64,000 bases of DNA from Clostridium cibarium (GTDB lineage: Bacteria; Bacillota; Clostridia; Clostridiales; Clostridiaceae), in NCBI RefSeq assembly GCF_014836335.1, contig NZ_JACSRA010000017.1:29513-93512 (forward strand). The letters run 5' to 3'. Below are positions 8,659 through 18,862 of the stretch, piece after piece. The position numbers were made by a program, and so were the translations under genes. The number at the start of each line of letters is the position of its first letter. The first letter of the stretch is position 1. The notes under the pieces are model-generated. The model did not search any database. It was not told the DNA's origin and was given only the letters and a program-made list of their open reading frames with translations.

Positions 8659-10335
8659 CTATATTTCAGTAATTACGGTTAAAACCATTGGTTTTCTCTT
8701 CATTTTTCCATATACAAAGTTGTCAATTTCTCTTCTAATACTATTTTTTATTTCTGACCATTGAATTATATTGTTAGCAAGACATCTCTCTACACACTTA
8801 GTAGCTATAACCTTAATATCTCTAATCAGCTTCTCTGATTCTTTAACATATACAAATCCTCTTGTAATAATATCTGGCCCAGATATTACATTTCTATTTT
8901 CCTTATCTATAGCTATTACTACAGTTATAATACCATTTTCAGCAAGACTCTTTCTATCTCTTAGTACCACATTACCTACATCACCAACACCTATACCATC
9001 AATAAGAACCCTTCCAGATGGTACGCTTCCACTAATTTGCGCTTTACTTCTTGATAATTCTAATACATTTCCTGTTTCTAACAAGAATATATGTGATTTA
9101 TCCATACCCATACTTTCTGCAATTTTAGCATGACTAATTAAATGCTTATACTCCCCATGTATCGGCATGAAGAATTTAGGCTTTAATAAAGCATGAATCA
9201 ATCTAAGTTCTTCTGCACAAGCGTGACCAGAGACATGTATCTCTTCTATAGATTTATAAATTACATCAGCACCTCTTTCAGTTAGCTCATTAATAACATT
9301 TGAAACAGCTCTTTGATTTCCTGGTATTGGGCTTGCCGAAATAATTACAGTATCTCCTTTTTCAATTTGAATGCTTTTATGAGTCCCCGATGCTATTCTT
9401 GTAAGCGCAGCCATAGGCTCACCTTGGCTTCCAGTAGTAATTATTGTAATATTTCCACTTGGATACTTATTAATTTCACTTAAATTTATTATAGTTCCTT
9501 CTGGTATAAATAAATATCCTAAATCTATAGCAACTTCACTTATTTTTTCCATACTTCTTCCACTAAACGCAATCTTTCTTCCATTTTTTATAGACGCATT
9601 AGCTATTTGTTGAATTCTATGAATGTTGGATGCAAAAGTAGCTACTATAACTCTCCCTTTTGCTTTATCAAAAAGATTTTCCAACTTTTCTCCCACAGTT
9701 CTTTCCGACATTGTATAACCTTCATGATAAGCGTTAGTACTTTCAGCCATGAATAAGAGTACTCCTCTTTTCCCCAATTGCGCATACCTTTGCAAATCTA
9801 TAGTTTCTCCATCAATTGGAGTAAAGTCTACTTTAAAGTCACCACTATGCACTATTACTCCCACTGGTGTATGTAATGCAATAGCACAACTATCTGCTAT
9901 GCTATGGTTGGTTCTAATAAACTCCATCTTAAAACTTCCCAATTCTACTGTATCTCCAGCACTAACCATATTTAAAGTACAATCACTAAGTATATTATGG
10001 TCTATAAGCTTACTTTCAATTAACCCTAAAGTTAGTTTAGTTCCATATATAGGTGCATTAATTTGTTTTAAAAAATATGGTAATCCTCCTATATGATCTT
10101 CATGACCATGTGTTATAAAAATCCCCTTGACTTTATTAACATTTCTTTTCAAATATGTTATGTCAGGAACTATAAGATCTATTCCGTAAAGCTCTTCATC
10201 TGGAAATGCTAATCCACAATCTATAATTACTATCTCATCTTCATATTCAAAAGCAGTTATATTTTTACCTATTTCACCTAATCCACCTAAAGGTATAACT
10301 TTTATCTTACTCTTATTTTTAATTTTATTTGCCAT
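8659..10335 (-). CDS. rnj: Ribonuclease J
   Basis: A 558-residue metallo-beta-lactamase/beta-CASP ribonuclease. The metal site HGHEDHIGG is near residues 76-84, followed by further ligands in NHSIADS and HSGDF, and the beta-CASP motifs HVSGHA and HGEY toward residue 370-395. The enzyme combines 5'-3' exonuclease and endonuclease activity and takes part in mRNA decay and rRNA maturation. Length is normal. It is transcribed alone; ribosome site AGGAGAT precedes the ATG. Confidence 0.93.
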   Translation of the reverse strand: MANKIKNKSKIKVIPLGGLGEIGKNITAFEYEDEIVIIDCGLAFPDEELYGIDLIVPDITYLKRNVNKVKGIFITHGHEDHIGGLPYFLKQINAPIYGTKLTLGLIESKLIDHNILSDCTLNMVSAGDTVELGSFKMEFIRTNHSIADSCAIALHTPVGVIVHSGDFKVDFTPIDGETIDLQRYAQLGKRGVLLFMAESTNAYHEGYTMSERTVGEKLENLFDKAKGRVIVATFASNIHRIQQIANASIKNGRKIAFSGRSMEKISEVAIDLGYLFIPEGTIINLSEINKYPSGNITIITTGSQGEPMAALTRIASGTHKSIQIEKGDTVIISASPIPGNQRAVSNVINELTERGADVIYKSIEEIHVSGHACAEELRLIHALLKPKFFMPIHGEYKHLISHAKIAESMGMDKSHIFLLETGNVLELSRSKAQISGSVPSGRVLIDGIGVGDVGNVVLRDRKSLAENGIITVVIAIDKENRNVISGPDIITRGFVYVKESEKLIRDIKVIATKCVERCLANNIIQWSEIKNSIRREIDNFVYGKMKRKPMVLTVITEI

Positions 10336-10832
10336 ATTATCTCCTAACTAATAACTAAGTGCAACAAAATTAGAACTTAGTTACCACTAAATTTTTATTT
10401 TCCAATCAAATTTTCCCGAAGAACAGATTATACAATTATTCTAAAAGTTATTTTATCCATGTAATATATAATAATTTTATCTATACAAAGATTTAAAATA
10501 AACTAAGTATATCTGCACCTTAATATCGTTTCACAAGTTTTCTATATTGCTATAAAAAAACGTGAATAAATACATAATTTTATAATATAGTTACTCCATT
10601 CTATATTTATTCATCTTTTTTTATATACACAATATACCCATCTATAATTATAACCCTTTTTTAATTTATATATAATAACTAGTTTTGATATATATAACTT
10701 TAGTTCATAAACACAATACTTCTCTATATTAAATCCTATTAATATTATCATGAATTTTCACTAAATTCAAATAACTGTCGAAAAATATAAGAGCACGTTT
10801 ATAAATAACTTTCTTTATTATATTATAAACTA
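10336..10832. other. Intergenic stretch with one hairpin
   Basis: About 500 bases without a credible gene. The clearest element is an inverted repeat TGAATAAATA / TATTTATTCA (10563-10613, 31-base loop) with poly-A before and poly-T after it, possibly a weak two-way terminator. The part next to 10335 should hold the rnj promoter. Confidence 0.5.
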
Positions 10833-11423
10833 TTAACTCTTACGTAATAAATCAATTTGCTTTTCCAACTCTTCCTTAGTTATTAATCCTTTGTGATCTT
10901 CAGCGATATATCCATCTTTATCTATGAAAATAGTCCTTGGTATAGATATAATATTATAACTCATTGCAGCATTCATATCACTATCAAATAAAACTTTCAT
11001 ATTGTATCCATTATCTTTTATATACTTCTTAGCTATATCAACAGTTTCTCTTTGACCATCAGTTAGATTCACCATTAAAATACTTACCTCTTCATCCTTA
11101 TACTTTTTTACAACTTCATTAAATCCAGGCATTTCTTCCTTACAAGGAGGACACCAACTAGCCCAAAAGTTCATTACAACTGGCTTGCCCTTATAATCTG
11201 ATAACTTCACTTTATTAAGATTTTCATCATACAAAGTAATATCCTTAGCTAAAGTCTTTCCGTTATTTTCTAATTCTCCAGGAACTTTTTCTTCATTAAA
11301 ATCAGATTCATTTACTATACTTCTTTCATTATACTTTGTTTTAAAATAGTTATATCCTACATAAGAAAAACTTAAAAATATAACAAAACCTAATGCCATT
11401 GTTATCACTCTTTTATTTTTCAT
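10833..11423 (-). CDS. resA: Membrane-anchored thioredoxin-like protein (ResA/TlpA family)
   Basis: A 196-residue protein with an N-terminal membrane anchor (about residues 6-26) and an extracytoplasmic thioredoxin fold. The redox motif WASWCPPCKEEMP lies near residues 89-101, preceded by the AhpC/TSA-type VVMNFWAS strand; the cis-Pro loop is SIPRT. It should reduce disulfides outside the membrane using electrons from CcdA, whose gene ends nine bases upstream. In B. subtilis ResA serves cytochrome c maturation; no cytochrome genes are in view, so the target here is uncertain. Confidence 0.85.
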   Translation of the reverse strand: MKNKRVITMALGFVIFLSFSYVGYNYFKTKYNERSIVNESDFNEEKVPGELENNGKTLAKDITLYDENLNKVKLSDYKGKPVVMNFWASWCPPCKEEMPGFNEVVKKYKDEEVSILMVNLTDGQRETVDIAKKYIKDNGYNMKVLFDSDMNAAMSYNIISIPRTIFIDKDGYIAEDHKGLITKEELEKQIDLLRKS

Positions 11424-11432
11424 AAATGCCTC

Positions 11433-12110
11433 CTAAAAAGTTAAATAGTAGAGAACTCTATTTATATATCCTGTCATAATTAGAATTCCTATAATGATTA
11501 AAATAATTCCTGATAATATATTAATTAATCTATAATTCTTCTTCACAAAATTGAACGTTTCTTTAAAGCTATCTACCAAAAGAGCACACATAACAAACGG
11601 TATCCCAAGTCCTACACTATAAGTTAATAACATAGTAGTACCTATTAAAATGTTTTGAGAATTAACCGCCACCATTAATGCTACTCCTAAAAATGTTCCT
11701 ACACAAGGGGTCCAACCAATTGCAAATATTATCCCAAATAAAATTGAAGAAAAGAATTTAAAAACCTCTATTTTACAATTCAACTTAAAACTTCTTTCTA
11801 AAAGGGGTATCTTGATTATCCCAATGTAATTAACCCCAAAAAGAATTACTATAAATCCACCTAAAATATTAATAATTCTACCGTACTCTTTTACAAAGTT
11901 TCCAAAGGTTCCTGCTAACATCCCAAGTAAAGTGAATATTATTGTAAAGCCTAATACAAATCCCAAAGAATTTATTAAAGCATTATACTTACTTTTTATC
12001 TTATTCTCATATCCACCTGCGAAATATGATATATATAAAGGTAATAACGGTAAGATACACGGTGAAATAAATGTTATAACACCTTCTAAAAAAAGCAGAA
12101 AATACTCCAT
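11433..12110 (-). CDS. ccdA: Thiol-disulfide interchange membrane protein CcdA
   Basis: A 225-residue protein with six membrane segments. The paired redox cysteines are in FISPCILPLLPLYISYF (near residue 18) and GWTPCVGTFLG (near residue 136), each followed by Pro or Val as in CcdA. It carries reducing power from cytoplasmic thioredoxin to extracytoplasmic partners, here the ResA-like protein encoded next. Ribosome site GGAGG, 11 bases before the ATG. Confidence 0.9.
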   Translation of the reverse strand: MEYFLLFLEGVITFISPCILPLLPLYISYFAGGYENKIKSKYNALINSLGFVLGFTIIFTLLGMLAGTFGNFVKEYGRIINILGGFIVILFGVNYIGIIKIPLLERSFKLNCKIEVFKFFSSILFGIIFAIGWTPCVGTFLGVALMVAVNSQNILIGTTMLLTYSVGLGIPFVMCALLVDSFKETFNFVKKNYRLINILSGIILIIIGILIMTGYINRVLYYLTF

Positions 12111-12210
12111 AACTAATTACCTCCTTAAAATACGGCCTATAAAGATTATAACAAAAGAAATGATAGACTAATATAAAAAGCCTATCATAAATGTACTTTC
12201 ATACTTACAA

Positions 12211-14010
12211 TTAAATTTTATACTTATTTAAATCTTTCTTAAATGCTTCAGTAATCCCTTTAAAATCTTGTATATCCTCTGTAAGTTTTTTAATTTCGTT
12301 AGTATAGCTTAATACATTAGCACTTACCTCTTCAGAAGAAGCTGAGTTCTCCTCTGCAATAGCTGCTAAAGATTCTATCCTATCATAAACTTTTGATATA
12401 GCATTAGCTTCTATATTAAGCTTATTAATTGTCTCTATCATTGAAAGCGCTACATTTTGTACTGACTTATTAGCTTCAAAACTTATATTTCTAACAACTA
12501 CCAAGCTACCAGTTTCTTTGTCCAAAATATCATATTGACTTTCTATATTTTCAACTAAAGATTCTATTTCATAAATAAATTCTTTTAAATTAGAGTTAAT
12601 CTCATGAACTGCGCCTTTAGACTGTTCAGCTAACTTTCTTATAGACTCAGCAACAACTGCAAATCCTTTTCCTTGCTCCCCAGCCCTTGCAGCCTCAATA
12701 GATGCATTCAAAGCTAATAAATTAGTTTGTTCTGCAATTCCAGAAACTATTGAAACAATACTTGTAATATCATTAGCCCTTTCCTCTAAATTTGTTCCTT
12801 TAATCTTAACTTCTTTAAACATTTCTAAAGATGTGGAAATATTTTTACTAGCATTATCAACATTTTCATAACTATTATTTATTTTTTTCACAGCCTCTTC
12901 AAGTTCCATCTTATTTGCATTTTCATTTTCAACTATCTGCCTTAAAGAACTAACATTTTCATTAAGTGCCTGTACCGCTTTATCCGTATTTTCTGCTTGC
13001 ATAGAAGCTCCTTCAGCAACTTGTTCAACTACTCCGCTTATCTCACCAGAAGTATAATTCATAGAGTTAGATATTTTACTTATTGAGTTTACAAAAGTAT
13101 TCATTTCATCAGTAACTCCTTTAAATCCAACAAAGTCAGCTTGAATAACTTTTTTATGCTCATTAATTAGTTTGTATATATCCTCAAAGAAATCATTAGT
13201 TTCTATTTTTCCATCAACATTATATTTATTAGCCTTAATTCGCTCAAGTTCCTCCTTAATATGATTTGCAGGTGACATCATTAATGTTACTCCAGTAGCT
13301 GCTCCTATTAATGATACGATACTTCCTATTAAAACCTTAAATATATTATCCATACCTAATATAGGCAACATAACTAAGAGTGAAATTATAAAAGAAAACA
13401 CACCCACCTTAGCTCCAAAACTTTTTATAAATCCAAAAGACAATAATCTATTAATAGAATATTTTTTCTTATAATATATATCCTTATCAAAAATAAGTTT
13501 TAACTTCAATTCGTAATCACTTCTTGAAACTTCTTGAATTTCTACTTTTTCATTAAAATATTCACAAGTTCCTTCTAGCATTCCAAGAAAATAATCAAAC
13601 ATACCTCTCTTAGAGCTATAACTAAAATAAGCCTCTCTACTTGAAATTGGTTCAATTAAAACTAAAGGAGGCTTTGCTCCTGCAAACTTTTTTGTCATTA
13701 CCACATGAACATCAAACATAGATTTTAAAAATGAATACACATTTTCATGCTTAAAAAAAGCTGGGTAGTCTTGACTAAATGCCTTTATATTATCCTGTCC
13801 TATTTTTCTCCAAAGAACACCAACCTTCATATTTTCTTTTCCAGCTATATATGAAATTATCTTTTTAACCTCTTCATCATCAACATTTTCAATTGGGGAA
13901 AATATTTTCGAACTTCCCCATCCAACATAATTCATCCCTTCATCAACAATGGAATCTCCAAACAATTTTCTATTTGTCTTCATCCAAGTTGACACAACAG
14001 TACCTTTCAT
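12211..14010 (-). CDS. H-NOX (heme NO/O2-binding) chemoreceptor
   Basis: A 599-residue fusion: an H-NOX heme domain (1-185), two membrane helices (about 200-255), then a chemoreceptor signalling domain with [21 protein letters not shown]. The heme pocket is complete: proximal His102, Pro115 and the YxSxR signature at Tyr131, Ser133, Arg135. The distal residues Trp9, Asn74 and Tyr140 match those that allow O2 binding in the Caldanaerobacter H-NOX, so this is probably an O2 (and NO) sensor steering motility. The numbering coincides with that protein. Same architecture as Tar4H-type receptors of clostridia. Transcribed alone. Confidence 0.93.
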   Translation of the reverse strand: MKGTVVSTWMKTNRKLFGDSIVDEGMNYVGWGSSKIFSPIENVDDEEVKKIISYIAGKENMKVGVLWRKIGQDNIKAFSQDYPAFFKHENVYSFLKSMFDVHVVMTKKFAGAKPPLVLIEPISSREAYFSYSSKRGMFDYFLGMLEGTCEYFNEKVEIQEVSRSDYELKLKLIFDKDIYYKKKYSINRLLSFGFIKSFGAKVGVFSFIISLLVMLPILGMDNIFKVLIGSIVSLIGAATGVTLMMSPANHIKEELERIKANKYNVDGKIETNDFFEDIYKLINEHKKVIQADFVGFKGVTDEMNTFVNSISKISNSMNYTSGEISGVVEQVAEGASMQAENTDKAVQALNENVSSLRQIVENENANKMELEEAVKKINNSYENVDNASKNISTSLEMFKEVKIKGTNLEERANDITSIVSIVSGIAEQTNLLALNASIEAARAGEQGKGFAVVAESIRKLAEQSKGAVHEINSNLKEFIYEIESLVENIESQYDILDKETGSLVVVRNISFEANKSVQNVALSMIETINKLNIEANAISKVYDRIESLAAIAEENSASSEEVSANVLSYTNEIKKLTEDIQDFKGITEAFKKDLNKYKI

Positions 14011-14254
14011 TATAATATCCCCCTTAAATTAATTAGTAATATTTTTTATCATCCAACAAATTTTATTCTCAATAAAGTTAAATTGTCTATAAATAATAAT
14101 TATTTGTTAACTATATACATTATATAAACATTACTTACTTTTTGCAATATATATTAAAATTTCCACTATATTTTTACTTACATACTTATCTCCTAGAAAA
14201 TCTAATACGTTTCATGTAAAATATAGTTAATTATATTAAACGAGGAGATATTCT

Positions 14255-14893
14255 ATGAAAACTACATTATTTTTAGTTAGACATGGTGAAACTAAATGGA
14301 ATGCCTTAGGTAAATTTCAAGGATGCACAGATATAGATCTATCTGACGAAGGTGTTTATCAAGCTAAACTACTTCGAGATCGAGTAGAAAACTCTTTTGA
14401 TTTTATTTATTGCAGCCCATTAAGACGTGCTAATGATACTGCTAATATTATTTGTTCAAATGTACATATAAAGCCAGAAATAGAACCAGCAATAAGAGAA
14501 ATTAACTTTGGAGACTGGGAAGCCCTTACTTTAAAAGAGATAAAAGAACTTTATCCTGAAAACTTTAATATATGGAGAACTGATGAATCTACAGGTCCAA
14601 TTTGTGGTGGAGACCTAAGTATAAAAATGGCATCTATTCGTGCTAAAGAAACTATTTTAAAAATAGTAAATAAACATAAAGGTAAAAAAATTATGATTGT
14701 GGCACATGGAGGAATCATTAAAGCAGGATTAATAGGCCTTTTTGACTGGAAAATGACTATGTACCATCAAATTATTCTCGGTAATACTTCCATATGTAAG
14801 TTATCCTTCGATGATAGTTTGACACCTAAAATTGTATCTCTAAATGATACCAGCCATCTTCCTAGTGATTACAATATAAAATCTTATGTTTAA
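14255..14893 (+). CDS. Histidine phosphatase family protein
   Basis: A 212-residue phosphatase of the phosphoglycerate mutase-like fold. The phosphohistidine motif LVRHGETKWN has catalytic His10; the second His is in VAHGGI near residue 149. The sequence resembles alpha-ribazole phosphatase and GpmB-like proteins, but no cobalamin genes are nearby, so the substrate is left open. Ribosome site GAGGAGA is well placed. The 244-base gap upstream (14011-14254) holds only promoter-like AT-rich DNA. Confidence 0.82.
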   Translation: MKTTLFLVRHGETKWNALGKFQGCTDIDLSDEGVYQAKLLRDRVENSFDFIYCSPLRRANDTANIICSNVHIKPEIEPAIREINFGDWEALTLKEIKELYPENFNIWRTDESTGPICGGDLSIKMASIRAKETILKIVNKHKGKKIMIVAHGGIIKAGLIGLFDWKMTMYHQIILGNTSICKLSFDDSLTPKIVSLNDTSHLPSDYNIKSYV

Positions 14894-14978
14894 ACATAAC
14901 TTTTATAAAGAATGGCTTACATAAAAAATATACTTTAATCTGATTAAGTTATTTATTACTATACTTAGGAGGTATATT

Positions 14979-15863
14979 ATGAATATTATTGAAATTAACA
15001 ACCTTACAAAAAAATATGGTAATCAAAGAGGTATATCTAATGTAAACTTCTGCGTTGAAGAAGGAGAAATTTTCGGATTTATTGGACCTAATGGAGCTGG
15101 TAAATCCACCACTATCAGAACACTCCTTGGACTAATACATCCAACTAGCGGAAATGCCACTATATTCGGTAAAGATTGTATTAAATCTGCTCCAGATATT
15201 GCAAAGGAAATAGGCTATTTACCTTCTGAAGTTTTTTACTACAACAACATGAAAGTTATAGACCTTTTGAAATATTCAGCAAGTTTTTACAAGAAAGATT
15301 GTAGTAAAAGAATCAAAGAACTATCCGAAATCTTAAGTCTTGATCTTAATAGAAAAATAGATGATCTATCCTTTGGGAATAAAAAGAAAGTGGGAATTGT
15401 TCAAGGCTTGCTTCATGAACCTAAACTAATTATTTTAGATGAACCAACAAGTGGCCTTGATCCCCTTATGCAACAAAAATTTTTCAAACTTCTAGAAGAA
15501 GAGAACCGAAAAGGTACAACTATATTATTTTCTTCGCATATCCTTAGCGAAGTTCAAAAAATGTGTAATAGAGTTGCAATAATTAAAGAAGGTGAAATAA
15601 TTAAAGTTGAAAAAATCAGTACATTACAAGAAAATAACTATAAAAAAATAAAAATCCAATCAAATTCTATTATAGATAATAATTTTCTTAATATAGATGG
15701 TATAAGTAATCTTAAAATTAATGACACTATGGCAAACTTTTTATTCAAGGGTAATATTAACCTAATCATTCAAAGGTTATCTCAAATAGATATGTCAAAT
15801 ATTTGGATTGAGGAACCAGACCTCGAGGAAATATTTATGCATTACTACGAAAAGGAGGACTAA
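14979..15863 (+). CDS. ABC transporter ATP-binding protein
   Basis: A 294-residue ATPase with Walker A GPNGAGKST (36-44), a signature loop LSFGNKKK and Walker B LIILDEPTSGLDP. The last ~80 residues form the extra C-terminal domain of the BcrA/NatA-type exporters. It heads a three-gene operon with two ABC-2-type permeases; its stop is five bases from the next start. Substrate unknown; drug or peptide export is common for this type. Confidence 0.88.
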   Translation: MNIIEINNLTKKYGNQRGISNVNFCVEEGEIFGFIGPNGAGKSTTIRTLLGLIHPTSGNATIFGKDCIKSAPDIAKEIGYLPSEVFYYNNMKVIDLLKYSASFYKKDCSKRIKELSEILSLDLNRKIDDLSFGNKKKVGIVQGLLHEPKLIILDEPTSGLDPLMQQKFFKLLEEENRKGTTILFSSHILSEVQKMCNRVAIIKEGEIIKVEKISTLQENNYKKIKIQSNSIIDNNFLNIDGISNLKINDTMANFLFKGNINLIIQRLSQIDMSNIWIEEPDLEEIFMHYYEKED

Positions 15864-15867
15864 GTCT

Positions 15868-16665
15868 ATGAATATGTTTCTTCACGAATTAAAATTCTAT
15901 AGAAAATCTACAATTATATGGACTTTATCCTTGCTATCAATTGTTATAGTATTTTTATCTATGTACCCAGGATTCTCAAAAGATGTAGACGGATTAAAAA
16001 ACTTACTTGAAAGTTATCCTGAGCAAGTAAGAAAAGCATTTGGAATAACATTAGAGTCCTTTTCAACAATTTTAGGATTTTATTCATATTTATTTATATA
16101 TATATCACTTTGTGGTGGTATCCAGGCAATGAATTTGGGGCTTTCTGTTATTTCAAAAGAAACAAGTGATAAAACAGCTGATTTTCTTTTAACAAAACCA
16201 GTTACTCGAAGAGAAATTATGACAGCTAAATTACTTGCCATTTTAACGTCTATTATTATTACAAATATAATTTTTATATCATTTTCTATTATAATAGCTT
16301 ATTTTGTTTCAAATACATCCTTTGATATTAAAATATTTATAATGATTTCTATAACTATGTTTTTTATACAGCTTATATTTTTAACCTTAGGAATTCTTAT
16401 TTCTACTATTGTTTCTAAGATCAAATCAGTAATAGCTGTTTCTTTAAGTACTGTTTTTGGCCTTTTTATAATTAGTATGCTTGATTCAGTTATAGACAGC
16501 GATGTCTTAAAGTATCTAACACCATTTAAATATTTTGATTTATCCTATGTAACAAGAAATGCTTCATATGAATCGCCTTTTATAATTATTGAAATTATAT
16601 TTATAATAACTTCTTTAACTATAAGTTATTATATTTATTCTAAGAAAGATATTCATGCTGTATAA
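15868..16665 (+). CDS. ABC-2 type permease subunit
   Basis: A 265-residue membrane protein with about six helices and the cytoplasmic motif ISKETSDKTADFLLTKPVTRREI typical of ABC-2 permeases. The frame is open from 15808, inside the ATPase gene, but the ATG at 15868 follows the strong site AAGGAGG and is the likely start. It is paralogous to the next gene: both share EE/TxDKTA(D/E)F and the LKYLTPFKYF stretch, so the pair probably forms a heterodimeric pore. Confidence 0.85.
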   Translation: MNMFLHELKFYRKSTIIWTLSLLSIVIVFLSMYPGFSKDVDGLKNLLESYPEQVRKAFGITLESFSTILGFYSYLFIYISLCGGIQAMNLGLSVISKETSDKTADFLLTKPVTRREIMTAKLLAILTSIIITNIIFISFSIIIAYFVSNTSFDIKIFIMISITMFFIQLIFLTLGILISTIVSKIKSVIAVSLSTVFGLFIISMLDSVIDSDVLKYLTPFKYFDLSYVTRNASYESPFIIIEIIFIITSLTISYYIYSKKDIHAV

Positions 16666-16678
16666 GGAGGAATGTGTT

Positions 16679-17476
16679 ATGAATATATTTATTAGAGAAA
16701 TGAAAGTTCTTATAAAATCTCTTATTTTATGGTGCATTGCCTCATTTTTCTTAATTGTCTCTGGTATGGCCAAATTTAGTGGTACATCAGTTTCAAATGA
16801 GTCTATGAATGAACTTATATCAAAGATGCCTAAGTCCTTGCTAAGCATTATGGGAATTGGCTCCTTTGATTTGTCTAAAGCAAGTGGATACTACAGTGTA
16901 TTATTTTTTTATCTAGTCTTAATGGTTGCTATTCATTCAGCTATGATAGGTGCAAATATTATTTCAAAAGAAGAAAGAGATAAAACTGCAGAATTTATAT
17001 TTGTAAAACCTGTTTCAAGAAGTAAAATTATCACCGAAAAATTAATTGCAGCATTTATAATTATACTTATCCTTAATATATTTATTTCTGTTTCATCTAT
17101 ATTAATAGTTAATTATTTTAATAATGGCGAAAATTTAAATGAAGGAATTTTGAATTTGATGATTGGACTATTCATTTTACAATTATTATTCTTATTTATT
17201 GGTACAGCAATATCTGCTATAAATAAAAAACCAAGAACATCAATATCAATCTCTACTGGGATACTCCTAATTATGTTCATATTATCTGTAGTCATCGATA
17301 TAGATAGTAATCTTGATTTTCTAAAGTACCTAACCCCATTTAAATATTTCGAAGCTAAGAATTTAATGTATGGAGGGCAATTTGATATAATATTTATAAC
17401 CTTATCAATTTTTATAATTATAGTATGTGGAATCATCACTTACGCTTTTTATAATAAAAAAGATCTGAATATATAA
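16679..17476 (+). CDS. ABC-2 type permease subunit
   Basis: A 265-residue membrane protein, the second permease of the exporter. It shows the same loop (ISKEERDKTAEFIFVKPVSRSKI) and helix pattern as its upstream neighbour. The frame extends back to 16655, but the ATG at 16679 has AAGGAGG just before it. A terminator begins right after the stop. Confidence 0.85.
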   Translation: MNIFIREMKVLIKSLILWCIASFFLIVSGMAKFSGTSVSNESMNELISKMPKSLLSIMGIGSFDLSKASGYYSVLFFYLVLMVAIHSAMIGANIISKEERDKTAEFIFVKPVSRSKIITEKLIAAFIIILILNIFISVSSILIVNYFNNGENLNEGILNLMIGLFILQLLFLFIGTAISAINKKPRTSISISTGILLIMFILSVVIDIDSNLDFLKYLTPFKYFEAKNLMYGGQFDIIFITLSIFIIIVCGIITYAFYNKKDLNI

Positions 17477-17477
17477 C

Positions 17478-17513
17478 AATAAAGCAGATGTATTTAAAAA
17501 CATCTGCTTTATT
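17478..17513. terminator. Shared terminator of the ABC operon and ric
   Basis: Perfect 14-bp stem (17478-17491 with 17500-17513). Its right arm runs into the stop codon of the convergent ric gene at 17509, so one hairpin serves both directions. Confidence 0.8.
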
Positions 17514-18219
17514 CTTCTTCCCTATATAAATTTTTAAATAATATATTATTTTCTAGATGAATGTGCTGAAATATATCTTCTTCCATTTCTCTTAACTTTC
17601 TATAAGTTAATTCATAAGTTCTACAAGTATCTTTTGGGGTATTATAATGATCTGTCACTTTTCGTAATTCTTTAATGATATCCCCAGCACCTGTATGCTC
17701 ATCTTCTAGCTCTCTTAAATCATTTAATAGTTTTTCCTTATCAGAATTAATTTTATTCTCTTCATATTCTTTTATCATTGGGAATATAAATTTTTCTTCT
17801 TTTACTAAGTGACCTTCAAGTTCTGTTCTTAAATTATTAAACAACCTGTGAACTTCAAAAAGTTCAGTGTGTTTGTCACCATGCACTTTTAATATCTTTA
17901 ATGTAAGTTCACTTATTATTGGTAATTCCTTATTGAGATAGAAATGATGTTTTCCCACCACATAGTCAACAAGTTTGCTTGGACTTTCCTTAGCCCAATC
18001 AGTGAATTTCTCATTACTATCCATAAATTCTCTATACCTTTCATTTAGGATAGTTATTATTTCACTTTCATCTATATTTTGTTCTTCTATAGCTTCTATT
18101 AAAGGTCTATTTCCTCCACAGCAAAAATCTACTTTATACTCAAGAAATAAATTACTTGCTCCTGGAAAAACTGTAACAATATCTCCTATTTTATCTGAGC
18201 TTTTAAAATTATCCATCAT
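17509..18219 (-). CDS. ric: Iron-sulfur cluster repair di-iron protein (Ric/ScdA/YtfE)
   Basis: A 236-residue protein with the ScdA N-terminal domain (residues 1-60, including DFCCGGNR) and a hemerythrin-like di-iron domain supplying His and Glu ligands (GKHHF, HTELFEVH, EGHLVKEEKFIFP, DEHTGAG, HIHLENNILF). Proteins of this family repair Fe-S clusters damaged by NO or oxidants. It follows a smaller hemerythrin gene by 12 bases and is likely cotranscribed, forming a nitrosative/oxidative stress unit close to the H-NOX receptor. Confidence 0.92.
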   Translation of the reverse strand: MMDNFKSSDKIGDIVTVFPGASNLFLEYKVDFCCGGNRPLIEAIEEQNIDESEIITILNERYREFMDSNEKFTDWAKESPSKLVDYVVGKHHFYLNKELPIISELTLKILKVHGDKHTELFEVHRLFNNLRTELEGHLVKEEKFIFPMIKEYEENKINSDKEKLLNDLRELEDEHTGAGDIIKELRKVTDHYNTPKDTCRTYELTYRKLREMEEDIFQHIHLENNILFKNLYREEE

Positions 18220-18231
18220 TATAATCCCTCC

Positions 18232-18648
18232 CTATAAAGCTGCAATTCTAGGATATAGATGCTTATCTTCTTTAGAAATTCTACTCTCTAATAAGCCTAC
18301 TATTTGTTTACTTTCTTTTATAAATCCATATACATCCCCTAAGATTTTATTTTTTGTATTAAACTTGCTTTTATAATCATTAAATTTAGCAAAAATATCT
18401 CCCATCTCTGAGCTATATTCTTTAGCAATTTCTCTTAATTCTTTATTATCACTTTCAATCAATGTTGGATATAAAAATTTATCTTCAGAACTCATATGAA
18501 TATTCAATTTACCTGCAAGGATATTAATATCTTTTACTAAATCATCTATATTTCCTGCTACGTCCTTTGAATTGATTTTCTCATTTATTTCTGAAAATAA
18601 TTTCTTTATCTCTAAATGTTGTCTTTCTAAATTCTTTATATTTGCCAT
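18232..18648 (-). CDS. Hemerythrin domain protein
   Basis: A 138-residue four-helix hemerythrin-like protein. Iron ligands appear as ERQHLEIK, NIHMSSEDKFLYP and SKEDKHLYP. The frame opens with TTG at 18663, but that region reads TTGGGAGAG and acts as the ribosome site of the ATG at 18648. It is the promoter-proximal gene before ric and could bind O2 or NO or store iron for Ric. The 214 bases upstream, shared with the divergent hydrolase gene, hold no gene. Confidence 0.85.
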   Translation of the reverse strand: MANIKNLERQHLEIKKLFSEINEKINSKDVAGNIDDLVKDINILAGKLNIHMSSEDKFLYPTLIESDNKELREIAKEYSSEMGDIFAKFNDYKSKFNTKNKILGDVYGFIKESKQIVGLLESRISKEDKHLYPRIAAL

Positions 18649-18862
18649 ATACTTCTCTCCCAACTGTTTTTTCTTTATAACTTAATTATATCTATAGCAA
18701 TCTTTTAATCTGTGATTTGAAACACATAATATATATTTCTTCTTTATATGAGCATTGTTCTTTAGATTACGACTTAAGAACAGCAGTTTACGAGAAATAA
18801 CTGTTCTAATTCTATCTACATATGTAAAATAATGATTAAATACTATATAAGGGGGAATTTAA

